Below are positions 1 through 7,945 of a stretch of 46,970 nt of DNA, piece after piece. Source of the DNA: an uncultured Pelagibacteraceae bacterium (GTDB lineage: Bacteria > Pseudomonadota > Alphaproteobacteria > Pelagibacterales > Pelagibacteraceae); contig CACEEJ010000007.1 of assembly GCA_902558545.1 (NCBI GenBank), positions 1 to 46,970 of the forward strand, given 5' to 3'. The number at the start of each line of letters is the position of its first letter. Position 1 is the first letter of the stretch. Both the position numbers and the translations under genes were made by a program. The notes under the pieces are model-generated. The model had not been told where the DNA came from. It ran no database searches and saw nothing but the letters and a program-made list of their open reading frames with translations.

Positions 1-689
1 ACAGATCTACAGGTTGCTTTATTATTGGACCAAAAAATATAACTGCAAAAATTAATGATACATTTTTAGTTAAGTTATCAACTGCAATAGCTCATCTAAT
101 TGGTGTACCTAATCATGATGCCATGGCAGGAAAATATTATGCTCGTTTTCATGTTAAACATGAAGATAGTAGCGACTCTTATTTAAGAAAGGCTTATAGG
201 AATATGGATCTTCATACAGACGGGACATATGTGAAAGATGTAACCGATTGGTTAATTATGACAAAAATTGATGAGCAAAATGTTGAAGGTGGTGAAACAG
301 CTATGTTGCACCTTGATGACTGGGAGCATTGTGATGATTTATACAATGATCCAGTTGGGAGACAAAATTTTGTTTGGGGGTCACCAAAAAGTAAAAATAT
401 TGATTACAAGGTAGAACACCCAGTTTTTTCAACTGATAAAGAGGGAAGACCAACGATATCTTATATAGATCAATTTCCAGAACCTCAAAATATGGAGCAA
501 GGAATTTTTTTACAAAGATTATCTGATGGATTAGAGGAGAGTAAAAATAAAATAATTACAAAATTACCTGTTGGATTCTCTGTGATTGCAAATAATTATT
601 TCTGGCTTCATGGAAGAAAACCCTTCAAAGAAAACAAGGAATTAAGCAGAGAATTACTAAGAATTAGAGGTTCTTTTTTTGTTAATTAA
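1..689 (+). CDS. glaH: Glutarate 2-hydroxylase (CsiD/GlaH), 5' end outside the window
   Basis: Fe(II)/2-oxoglutarate oxygenase that converts glutarate to L-2-hydroxyglutarate in cytoplasmic lysine/cadaverine breakdown. The frame is already open at base 3, so the N-terminus is missing; the first Met (base 123) is internal, because the residues before it (STAIAHLIGVPNHDA) are typical CsiD sequence. Counted from that Met, the metal-binding HxD is H31/D33 in DLHTDGTYV, the distal His lies in WLHGRKPF and the 2OG-binding Arg in the C-terminal ELLRIRG. The blocks KIDEQNVEGGE and LHLDDWEH are characteristic of the family. The end is intact (TAA at 687-689). The next gene starts 32 bases on, on the same strand. 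Family assignment is firm; use of glutarate in this cell is inferred from the family. Confidence 0.93.
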   Translation, partial: RSTGCFIIGPKNITAKINDTFLVKLSTAIAHLIGVPNHDAMAGKYYARFHVKHEDSSDSYLRKAYRNMDLHTDGTYVKDVTDWLIMTKIDEQNVEGGETAMLHLDDWEHCDDLYNDPVGRQNFVWGSPKSKNIDYKVEHPVFSTDKEGRPTISYIDQFPEPQNMEQGIFLQRLSDGLEESKNKIITKLPVGFSVIANNYFWLHGRKPFKENKELSRELLRIRGSFFVN

Positions 690-700
690 TTCAATATAAT
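671..700 (+). promoter_or_regulatory. Possible promoter for the P5C-reductase-like/liv operon
   Basis: A consensus -10 hexamer TATAAT lies at 695-700, in the short gap after glaH, with a poor -35 (TTCTTT, 671-676) 18 bases upstream. A start near 707 would leave a leader of about 15 bases before the ATG at 722. In DNA this AT-rich a TATAAT can occur by chance. Confidence 0.25.
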
Positions 701-721
701 CAATATAAAGTATCCAAAATT

Positions 722-1489
722 ATGAATTTAGGTTTTATTGGTACTGGAAAAATTGCAGCTTCAGTGATTACTGGAATATGTAAATCGAAAATTTCCTATA
801 AGAAAATTATTATTTCTCCAAGAAATAAAAAAATAGCTCTTGAGTTAAAAAGAAAGTTTAAAAAAATAGTTATTGCCAAGGACAATCAACAAATTGTAGA
901 TCAATCTAATTGGGTATTTTTATCTGTTACTCCTACTGTTGGTGAAAAAATTATTAAAGATTTAAAATTTAAATCGACTCAAACAGTTGTTAGTTTTATT
1001 TCAACAATTACTTTATCTCAATTAAGGAAAGCAATTAAAGTGAGAGCAAAAATTGTACGAGCAATACCTTTGCCTCCAATTTCATTAAAAAAAGGTCCTG
1101 TACCTATTTGTCCTCCCAATCCAAAAGTAAAAGCATTTTTTAATAATTTGGGAACAACTGTAGAAATTAAAAATGAAAAATCTTCAATAAATTTTTGGTC
1201 AACATCCGGAATGATGGCACCATTTTATGAGATGTTGAGGGTTATGACTGATTGGTTGGTCAAAAAAGGAGTAAGAAGAAATAATGCTCAAAAATATATT
1301 ACTTCTTTATTTTTAGCTTTATCCGAAGATGCTGTAGTAAATTCAAAAGAAAATTTAAAGAATTTAGTAAAAGAGTCTCAAACGCCAAAAGGTTTAAATG
1401 AACAAGGTGTTAAAGAATTAACTAAAGCTGGATTTTATAAATCTCTAGAAAAAACTTTAAACAGTATTCATAAAAGACTAAATAAATAA
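722..1489 (+). CDS. Pyrroline-5-carboxylate reductase-like protein (divergent)
   Basis: NAD(P)H-dependent reductase of the ProC family, cytoplasmic; true ProC reduces 1-pyrroline-5-carboxylate to proline. At 255 residues it is slightly shorter than usual. Residues 1-12 hold a Rossmann dinucleotide loop (GFIGTGKIA) and the C-terminal third matches the all-helical P5CR dimerisation domain (SGMMAPFYEML near 160, then TPKGLNEQGVKEL near 220). The nucleotide loop reads GTGKIA where ordinary ProC has GxGNMA, so a relative acting on another cyclic imine is possible. Only 5 bases separate it from the ABC ATPase gene that follows, so it is probably the first gene of the transporter operon. Family likely, substrate uncertain. 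Confidence 0.75.
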   Translation: MNLGFIGTGKIAASVITGICKSKISYKKIIISPRNKKIALELKRKFKKIVIAKDNQQIVDQSNWVFLSVTPTVGEKIIKDLKFKSTQTVVSFISTITLSQLRKAIKVRAKIVRAIPLPPISLKKGPVPICPPNPKVKAFFNNLGTTVEIKNEKSSINFWSTSGMMAPFYEMLRVMTDWLVKKGVRRNNAQKYITSLFLALSEDAVVNSKENLKNLVKESQTPKGLNEQGVKELTKAGFYKSLEKTLNSIHKRLNK

Positions 1490-1494
1490 ATCAA

Positions 1495-2283
1495 ATGTCT
1501 GAAAATATTTTAGAGATTAATAATTTAAGTAAATATTTTGGTGGATTAGCTGCAGTTTCAGATTGTTCGATAAAAGTTAAAAGAGGAACAATCACTGGTA
1601 TTATTGGACCGAATGGATCTGGTAAAACCACTTTATTCAATTTAATTGCTGGAAACTTAAAATCATCTGGTGGAAATGTAATTTTTGATGACGAAAATAT
1701 TACAGACGTTCCGTCATATGAATTATTTTCTAAAGGGTTGTTAAGAACATTTCAAATAGCACATGAGTTTTCAAATTTATCTGTTTTAGAAAATTTAATG
1801 ATGGTTCCAGGAAATCAATCTGGAGAAAAAATAATGACAGCATTATTTAAACCAGGTTTAGTTGCGCAAGAAGAGGCTGTGGTTAAAGAGAAAGCAAAAG
1901 AAGTTGTTGAATTTTTAAATTTAGGACATTTATCAAATGAGCTTGCTGGGAATCTTTCAGGTGGACAAAAGAAATTATTAGAACTTGGAAGAACCATGAT
2001 GGTTGATGCAAAATTAGTATTATTAGATGAAGTAGGGGCTGGAGTTAATAGGACTTTGTTAAAAGATCTTGGAACTGCAATAGAAAAGTTAAATAAAGAA
2101 AAAGGTTATACTTTTTGTATGATAGAGCATGATATGGATTTTATTGGAAGATTGTGTGATCCAGTGATTGTAATGGCTGAGGGATCAGTTTTATTTGAGG
2201 GAAGTGTTGACGAAGCAAAAAAGGATGAAAAAGTTATTGAAAGTTATCTTGGTAGAGGATCAAAATTAAAGGATACAAACTAA
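1495..2283 (+). CDS. livG: LivG-type ABC importer ATP-binding protein
   Basis: Cytoplasmic ATPase of a branched-chain-amino-acid-type (HAAT) importer. Walker A GPNGSGKT at residues 38-45, signature LSGGQ at 154-158, Walker B LVLLDE at 174-179; length 262 is normal for LivG. The residue after the Walker B Glu is Val (DEVGAGV) where the family normally has Pro (DEPxAGL), an unusual but probably tolerated change. First of four contiguous importer genes (livG-F-H-M); its stop overlaps the next ATG as TAATG. No binding protein is in this run; the likely partner is the LivK-like gene on the other strand at 6648. HAAT importers carry branched-chain amino acids, urea, amides or aromatic acids, so the substrate cannot be read from the ATPase. 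Confidence 0.9.
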   Translation: MSENILEINNLSKYFGGLAAVSDCSIKVKRGTITGIIGPNGSGKTTLFNLIAGNLKSSGGNVIFDDENITDVPSYELFSKGLLRTFQIAHEFSNLSVLENLMMVPGNQSGEKIMTALFKPGLVAQEEAVVKEKAKEVVEFLNLGHLSNELAGNLSGGQKKLLELGRTMMVDAKLVLLDEVGAGVNRTLLKDLGTAIEKLNKEKGYTFCMIEHDMDFIGRLCDPVIVMAEGSVLFEGSVDEAKKDEKVIESYLGRGSKLKDTN

Positions 2284-2990
2284 TGGCATATTTTGAGGGA
2301 ATAGAAATGACAGGTGGTTATGGTAATGGTCCTGACATTATTAGTTCGTGTTCAGTAAATGTTAATAAAGGTGAAATAGTTTCTATTTTAGGTCCTAATG
2401 GAGCTGGTAAATCAACTGCCATGAAAGCAATGTTGGGCTTACTCAATTTAAAATCTGGATCAGTAAAGATTGATGGTAAGGATATTTCAAAATTATCTCC
2501 TCAAGATCGAGTTAAACAAGGTATTTCTTTTGTTCCTCAGACTAAAAATGTTTTTGCAGGTATGACTGTTGAAGAAAATTTAGAAATGGGAGCATTTCTT
2601 GTTGAGGATGAGATAAAAAATATAATTGAGGAAATTTACGAATTGTTCCCAATTTTAAGAGAGAAAAGAAATCAGATGGTTGGTGAACTTTCTGGAGGTC
2701 AAAGACAACAAGTGGCTTTAGGTAGAGCTTTAATGATTAAGCCAACTGTTTTAATGTTAGATGAGCCAACTGCAGGTGTATCACCAATTGTGATGGACGA
2801 ATTATTTGATCATATTGTAAAAGTAAAAAGAACAAACGTTGCTATCTTAATGGTAGAGCAAAATGCAAAACAAGCATTAAGCATTTCAGATAGAGGCTAC
2901 GTTCTGGTTACTGGAGAAAATCGTTATTCAGGAACTGGAAAAGAATTATTAGACGATCCAAGAGTAAGAAGCTCTTTTTTGGGAGGTTAA
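2283..2990 (+). CDS. livF: LivF-type ABC importer ATP-binding protein
   Basis: Second cytoplasmic ATPase of the same importer; it would pair with LivG. Walker A GPNGAGKST at residues 37-45, signature LSGGQ at 136-140, Walker B VLMLDEP at 156-162, followed by the canonical TAGVSP. Length 235 is normal. The ATG shares one base with the livG stop (TAATG), implying translational coupling. The last codons contain GGAGG, which serves as ribosome binding site for the permease gene that begins at 2992. Confidence 0.92.
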   Translation: MAYFEGIEMTGGYGNGPDIISSCSVNVNKGEIVSILGPNGAGKSTAMKAMLGLLNLKSGSVKIDGKDISKLSPQDRVKQGISFVPQTKNVFAGMTVEENLEMGAFLVEDEIKNIIEEIYELFPILREKRNQMVGELSGGQRQQVALGRALMIKPTVLMLDEPTAGVSPIVMDELFDHIVKVKRTNVAILMVEQNAKQALSISDRGYVLVTGENRYSGTGKELLDDPRVRSSFLGG

Positions 2991-2991
2991 T

Positions 2992-4002
2992 ATGGATTTT
3001 GTAAATGCAATAATTCTTTTATTAAATTATATCTTTATTCCTGCATTAACTTATGGTTCTCAGTTAGCACTGGGTGCAATATTTGTAACACTTATTTATG
3101 GAATTTTACGATTTGCAAACTTCGCAACTGGTGACATGATGTCTTTTGGAACCATGGCAACGATTTTATTTACATGGTATTTTCAATCTTTAGGTGTTTC
3201 TTTAGGTGTTTTACCTACTGCTTTATTAGCTATTCCTTTTGGAATAATTTTCATGATTTTTTACATGCTTTTAATAGACAAGTTTGTCTTTAAGTATTAC
3301 AGAAATCAAAAAAGTCCCCCAGTTCAATTTGCAATGGTGAGTATTGGTGTAATGTTTGTAACACAAGCAGTGGTCAGAATTATAATTGGACCTGGTGATA
3401 GAAGATTTTTTGATGGTGAAAAATTCATTATTAAAGCTCGTGAATTTAAAGAGATGACAGGTTTAAACGAAGGTCTTGCATTAAAATCAACTCAAGTGAT
3501 TACTATTTTTGTAACAATAGTTTTAGTCTCTTTATTATTTTGGTTTTTAAATAGAACTAAAACTGGAAAAAGCATGAAAGCTTATTCTGATAATGAAGAT
3601 CTTGCCTTGTTATCAGGTATTGATCCTAAAAAAATAGTTTTAGTTACTTGGGTAATTGCTGGAATTTTAGCAACTATTGGTGGTGCGTTGTATGGTTTAG
3701 ATAAAAGTTTTAAACCATTTACTTACTTTAATAATATGCTTCCTATTTTTGCTGCTGCAATTGTTGGAGGAATTGGAAATCCATTTGGAGCTTTTTTAGG
3801 TGGATATGTAATTGCTTTTTCTGAAATATTGCTCACTTACGCATATAAAAAATTCTTTATGTATATTTTACCAGAAAGTATGGAGCCAAATAGTTTAGTT
3901 CAGTTACTATCTACAGATTACAAGTTTGCAGTCTCGTTCTCTATTCTTGTAATTGTTTTAATTTATCGACCATCGGGAATATTTAAGGGGAAAGTATTGT
4001 GA
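2992..4002 (+). CDS. livH: LivH-type ABC importer permease
   Basis: Inner-membrane permease of the HAAT importer, 336 residues, hydrophobic throughout with several predicted membrane segments. Family blocks seen: TYGSQLALGAIFVTLIYGIL near the N-terminus, RTKTGKSMKAYSDNEDLALLSGID (shown here only in part: GKSMKAYSDNEDLA) as the cytoplasmic coupling loop near 195, and AAIVGGIGNPFGAFLGG near 260. The start is set by GGAGG at 2983-2987. The end overlaps the next gene by four bases (GTGA). Confidence 0.9.
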   Translation: MDFVNAIILLLNYIFIPALTYGSQLALGAIFVTLIYGILRFANFATGDMMSFGTMATILFTWYFQSLGVSLGVLPTALLAIPFGIIFMIFYMLLIDKFVFKYYRNQKSPPVQFAMVSIGVMFVTQAVVRIIIGPGDRRFFDGEKFIIKAREFKEMTGLNEGLALKSTQVITIFVTIVLVSLLFWFLNRTKTGKSMKAYSDNEDLALLSGIDPKKIVLVTWVIAGILATIGGALYGLDKSFKPFTYFNNMLPIFAAAIVGGIGNPFGAFLGGYVIAFSEILLTYAYKKFFMYILPESMEPNSLVQLLSTDYKFAVSFSILVIVLIYRPSGIFKGKVL

Positions 4003-5369
4003 GAAAAAACCTTAATGTAATTGCAGCTTACAGCATAATGATGGTGCTTATTTTAATGGTTGGGATATTTCAGTCTTGGAACATAGCGTTATCAATATTT
4101 AATCTTTGTTTGATTTCTGCGGTGATGACAATGGGAGCAAATATCCAATGGGGGTATGCTGGTTTAATTAATTTTGGAATTATGGGTTATACAGCTTTAG
4201 GTGGTTTAGCTGCAGTATTGATATCTGTCGATCCTGTTCAAGAAGCCTGGAGGGCAGGAGGTTTCGATATTGTAATGTCATTATGGCTGATAGTAGTAAT
4301 GGTATTAGTTATAAGGTTTATTTTAAAAAGATTTGAAAAATCAAAAATCAGAACATACAGCATAGCTGCAATAATAATTTCAGGTATTTTACTTATTAGA
4401 TTTTCTGCAGAGCCAGGCATAGAAGCTATTGAAGCAGTTGATCCTGCTAAAACTGGTTTCTTAGGAGGATTTGGATTACCAATTATATTTTCTTGGATAG
4501 TTGGAGCTCTTTTTGCAGGGGGTTTAGCATTTATAGTTGGAAAAGTTGCACTTGGTCTTAGAGCAGATTATTTAGCTATTGCTACTCTTCTTATTTCCGA
4601 AATTGTTATTGCAATTATTAAACACGAAGATTGGCTCACAAGAGGAGTTAAAAATGTTATTGGATTAAAAAGACCTGCACCTTATGAAGTAGATCTTCAA
4701 ACAACTGATTGGTTTATTAAATTAGTTGAAAAGTTTAATGCAGGAAAATTAAGTGTAATTGAGAATTTAGCTGATAGACAAGCTGCTTTAAACCAACTTG
4801 TTATTGAAGGTTCATCAGTATTTGTAAAACTGTGTTATTCAGGATTATTCTTAGTAGTAGTAATTATTCTTTTAATTTTAACTCAAAAAGCTCTTTATTC
4901 TCCTTGGGGAAGAATGATGAGAGCAATTAGAGATAATGAGGAAGCTGCAAATGCAATGGGTAAAAATGTTGTTAAGCAACATTTACTAATTTTTATTTTA
5001 GGCTCTGCAATTGTTGGAATTGCGGGCGCAATGCTTGTTACACAAGATGGTTTATTTACTCCAGGAAGTTATAGACCTATGAGATATACTTTTTTGATTT
5101 GGGTGATGGTAATTGTTGGAGGAAGTGGAAATAATTTTGGGGCAATTTTAGGAGGATTTGTTGTTTGGTTCTTATGGATTGAGGCTGCACCAATATCATT
5201 ATTTTTAATAAACTTTTTCACTGCGGGAATTCCTGAAACAAATGCGCTTAAAGCTCATTTAATTGAAAGTGTTCCTTATTTCAGATTTTTACTGATGGGA
5301 TTAGGATTGTTGTTTATCATGAGGTATCGACCTAAAGGTATACTTCCTGAAAAAATAGAAATAAAGTAA
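3999..5369 (+). CDS. livM: LivM-type ABC importer permease
   Basis: Second inner-membrane permease of the importer, expected to form a heterodimer with LivH. The family blocks are present: AGLINFGIMGYTALGG near 55, then WGRMMRAIRDNEEAANAMGK in the cytoplasmic coupling loop near 305, and GGSGNNFGAILGG near 370. At 456 residues it is longer than many LivM proteins because of an extra 70-90 residue stretch between the first membrane segments and the conserved core. It starts with GTG at 3999, supported by AAGGGG just upstream and the GTGA overlap with livH. Confidence 0.9.
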   Translation: MRKNLNVIAAYSIMMVLILMVGIFQSWNIALSIFNLCLISAVMTMGANIQWGYAGLINFGIMGYTALGGLAAVLISVDPVQEAWRAGGFDIVMSLWLIVVMVLVIRFILKRFEKSKIRTYSIAAIIISGILLIRFSAEPGIEAIEAVDPAKTGFLGGFGLPIIFSWIVGALFAGGLAFIVGKVALGLRADYLAIATLLISEIVIAIIKHEDWLTRGVKNVIGLKRPAPYEVDLQTTDWFIKLVEKFNAGKLSVIENLADRQAALNQLVIEGSSVFVKLCYSGLFLVVVIILLILTQKALYSPWGRMMRAIRDNEEAANAMGKNVVKQHLLIFILGSAIVGIAGAMLVTQDGLFTPGSYRPMRYTFLIWVMVIVGGSGNNFGAILGGFVVWFLWIEAAPISLFLINFFTAGIPETNALKAHLIESVPYFRFLLMGLGLLFIMRYRPKGILPEKIEIK

Positions 5370-5374
5370 ACATA

Positions 5375-5446
5375 ATGAAATATATTATATTAGGTGCTGC
5401 TGCTGCTTGGGCTTTGTATATGGCTGATAAGTATTTATTCTTTTAA
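5375..5446 (+). CDS. Putative 23-residue single-pass membrane peptide
   Basis: A short frame of 23 codons plus stop starts 5 bases after livM and ends by sharing one base with the next ATG (TAATG). The product begins MKYIILGAAAAWALYM and ends ADKYLFF: an uninterrupted hydrophobic stretch with one Lys near each end, as in a single membrane-spanning peptide. There is no strong ribosome binding site, but it fills the gap between two membrane-transport genes exactly and is coupled to the downstream MFS gene. I do not recognise a family. It could be a small transporter subunit, or a leader that couples MFS translation to livM. Coding status is an inference. Confidence 0.5.
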   Translation: MKYIILGAAAAWALYMADKYLFF

Positions 5447-6615
5447 TGAATAAAAATCTTTCGTTACTTATATTAAGCCAGATTTTCGCTTTTACAGCTG
5501 CACCGGTCACCGTTTTTTTAAGCGGCATAATCGGTTCAAAATTTAGTCCAATAAAATCTTTAGCTACTCTTCCAATGGCTTTGTCAGTTGTTGGAATTGC
5601 GTTATTTGCTTTTTTTGCTGCAAAGCTAATGAGTATAATTGGAAGAAAACTAGGTTTTATTTTTGCATCAATAGGTACATGTTTTGCATCTCTTTTAACT
5701 GCATACTCTATAATTATAGAAAGTTTTGTCTTATATAATTTAGGATGCTTTTTAATTGGTGGAGGAATAGCTTTTAGCCATCAATATCGTTTTGCAGCAG
5801 TGGAGGTTGTGGATAAGGATTATGCGCCAAAAGCAATTTCTATCATTTTGTTAGCAGGAATAGGTTCGGCGTTTATTGGTCCAAACATTGCAAACATTTC
5901 TAAAGGACTTATCTCAAATCATATGTATGCAGGTTCCTATATTGCACTCGCCATTTTATCTATCACATCAACAATATTTTTAATTTTTTATCAGGATCCA
6001 AAAACGATATCTAGTAATCAATATAAAACTGGAAGAAGTTTTTTTGAGCTTATCTCTCAACCTAGATTTCTACAGGCGCTCGTAGCTTCAGCTTTTGCCT
6101 ATGCTGTAATGACTTTTTTAATGACAGCAACTCCTATAAGTATGCATCTGATGGAGAAAATAAGTTTAAGCAAGACTGGATTTGTTATTCAGCTTCATAT
6201 AGCAGCCATGTTTTTACCTTCACTGGTTACAGGAAATTTAATTAAAAGATTTGGTCATAGTAAAATAATGTATTTGGGAGTTTTATTGTTTTTAGTCACA
6301 ATTATTACCAGTTTATTTGAACAGAATTATATTAACTATATGGTTGCACTTATTTTTCTGGGGCTAGGGTGGAATTTTTTATTTATATCAGGAACGAGCT
6401 TACTTGTTTTGTGTTACAGAGAAGAGGAAAAATTTAGAGCTCAAGGATATAATGATTTAATTGTTTATTCTATACAAGCATTAGCCAGTTTGTCTGCTGG
6501 AGTATTTCTTAGCTTAACTAGCTGGAAAACTATGAATTTAATATGTTTGATTTTTCTAATTATCATAGCTCTATCTACCATAAGAGCTGATTTAAAAAAA
6601 AACCCCAGTAATTAA
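5446..6615 (+). CDS. MFS transporter
   Basis: Inner-membrane carrier of the major facilitator superfamily, 389 residues, hydrophobic throughout with spacing compatible with 12 membrane segments. The N-terminal half has a basic-loop motif A-like block (MSIIGRKLGFIFASIG near 65-80). It resembles small-molecule exporters or importers of the YbfB/Bcr type, but I cannot name a substrate. It is the last gene of the plus-strand transporter run; its last codons form the left arm of a terminator hairpin and its TAA stop is the loop. Confidence 0.8.
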   Translation: MNKNLSLLILSQIFAFTAAPVTVFLSGIIGSKFSPIKSLATLPMALSVVGIALFAFFAAKLMSIIGRKLGFIFASIGTCFASLLTAYSIIIESFVLYNLGCFLIGGGIAFSHQYRFAAVEVVDKDYAPKAISIILLAGIGSAFIGPNIANISKGLISNHMYAGSYIALAILSITSTIFLIFYQDPKTISSNQYKTGRSFFELISQPRFLQALVASAFAYAVMTFLMTATPISMHLMEKISLSKTGFVIQLHIAAMFLPSLVTGNLIKRFGHSKIMYLGVLLFLVTIITSLFEQNYINYMVALIFLGLGWNFLFISGTSLLVLCYREEEKFRAQGYNDLIVYSIQALASLSAGVFLSLTSWKTMNLICLIFLIIIALSTIRADLKKNPSN

Positions 6616-6631
6616 ATTACTGGGGTTTTTT
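6594..6631. terminator. Bidirectional intrinsic terminator with a stop codon in its loop
   Basis: A perfect 10-bp stem: CCCCAGTAAT at 6603-6612 pairs with ATTACTGGGG at 6616-6625; the loop is TAA (6613-6615), which is the MFS stop codon. A T-run (6626-6631) follows on the plus strand and an A-run (6594-6602) precedes it, so the same hairpin can also terminate the minus-strand gene that ends at 6648. It sits between two convergent operons. Confidence 0.92.
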
Positions 6632-6647
6632 GAATTAAGATAAAAAA

Positions 6648-7838
6648 TTATCTTTGTTTTTTAGTTTTGAATTTTCCACCTTTAACTTCTTGTTCTAAGA
6701 AAGAACCTTCAGCTTCACCAACACTAGTAAAAGTTACTCCAGTAGCACCTTCGTAATTAATCTTTTTACCTTTCGCTAGTAAGTCTAAACCTTTCTTAAG
6801 TTCACCTGGATAAATTTTAGTTCCAGGAGCATTAGCAACATCCATTACATTTTTTGCAATTGATGCTCTGTCAGCAGAGTTACCTGCTTGCATTGCAAGA
6901 ACGATTAAAGCAGCTGCATCGTAAGATTCACCTGTGTAAGGACCAGAAGCTTCTACACCCCCAGCTTTTGCAACTTCAGCAAATATACCTGCACCTTTAC
7001 CAGTAGAACCTGGTAATGATCCAAATGATTTACTTAAATCTTTTCCGAATGCATCAACTAAAGATTGACCAATCATACCATCTGATAAAATAAATCTATC
7101 AAACGCACCAGAGTCTAAAGAAGCTTGAATAATTCCTTTTCCTCCTTGGTCAAGATAACCAATAACTGCTACAGCATCACCACCAGCAGAAGCAAGAGTT
7201 GCTACTTCAGATGAGTAATCTGCTTTTCCATCTTCGTGAGCAGTTACAGTTGTAACTTTAATACCATGAGCTTCAACTGCTGCTTTGTAAACATCAGCTA
7301 AACCTTTACCATAGTCATTGTTAGTATAAGTGATTGCAACACTTTTTACTTTTCTGTCTTTAGTTATATCAGCTAAAATTTGACCACCTCTAGCATCTGA
7401 TGGAGCAGTTCTAAAGAAATACCCTTTGTCATCTAGAGTTGTTAATCCTGGAGAAGTAGCTGAAGGTGAAATCATTACTACACCATTTGGTACAGCAACG
7501 TTAGTTGCAATAGCACCAGTTACACCTGAACAGTCTGCTCCCATAATTGCAGCTACACCACCTGAAATTAAACCTTCAGCTGCAGCTGTTGCCGCTGCTG
7601 AGTCAACACAAGTTGAGTCTGCTCTTACTGGCTCAATTTTTTTTCCACCTAATAGTGAACCTGAATCTGAGGCTTCTTTAAATGCAAGCTCTGCAGATGC
7701 AGCCATAGCTGGAGTTAGAGATTCAATAGGACCAGTGAATCCTAAGATGATCCCCATTTTAATCGAATGTCCGTCTGCCATTACATTTGAACCAAAACTT
7801 GATACAAACATAAATACAGCGATAAATAGTTTTCTCAT
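6648..7838 (-). CDS. LivK-like periplasmic binding protein of an ABC importer
   Basis: Periplasmic type 1 binding protein (HAAT class), 396 residues. A Sec signal peptide (basic MRKLF, hydrophobic core, probable cleavage after VMA) is followed by the family opening KMGIILGFTGPIESLTPAMA; later blocks IMGADCSGVTGAI and GPYTGESYDAAALIVLAMQ fit the fold. No lipobox, so it is soluble. I chose the ATG at 7838 over an earlier one at 7862 because AGAGGAAG lies just upstream and the signal peptide then starts correctly. It is the last gene of the minus-strand catabolic run, 107 bases after the aldehyde dehydrogenase, and convergent with livGFHM, which lack a binding protein; it is the likely partner. 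The substrate is unknown. Confidence 0.9.
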   Translation of the reverse strand: MRKLFIAVFMFVSSFGSNVMADGHSIKMGIILGFTGPIESLTPAMAASAELAFKEASDSGSLLGGKKIEPVRADSTCVDSAAATAAAEGLISGGVAAIMGADCSGVTGAIATNVAVPNGVVMISPSATSPGLTTLDDKGYFFRTAPSDARGGQILADITKDRKVKSVAITYTNNDYGKGLADVYKAAVEAHGIKVTTVTAHEDGKADYSSEVATLASAGGDAVAVIGYLDQGGKGIIQASLDSGAFDRFILSDGMIGQSLVDAFGKDLSKSFGSLPGSTGKGAGIFAEVAKAGGVEASGPYTGESYDAAALIVLAMQAGNSADRASIAKNVMDVANAPGTKIYPGELKKGLDLLAKGKKINYEGATGVTFTSVGEAEGSFLEQEVKGGKFKTKKQR

Positions 7839-7945
7839 TATCTTCCTCTTTATTGTTAACAATTTATAAAAGCTAATTTAAGTATGAATACAATCAATAT
7901 TCAATGACAAAATTATCCTATTTTAGATGGGTTAATTGATACGGA
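7839..7945 (-). promoter_or_regulatory. Gap between the aldehyde dehydrogenase and binding-protein genes
   Basis: This 107-base AT-rich gap may hold a separate promoter for the binding-protein gene. On the minus strand TTGAAT followed 17 bases later by TTAAAT, and a nearby TTGTCA, are weak -35/-10 candidates. The ribosome binding site AGAGGAAG lies at its end. I see no hairpin or conserved riboswitch shape. Confidence 0.25.

Noticed and set aside
7426..7869. Open frame of 147 codons on the plus strand
   Set aside because: It lies antisense over the N-terminal part of the LivK-like gene, which has a signal peptide, ribosome binding site and family motifs; the antisense product has biased, meaningless composition.
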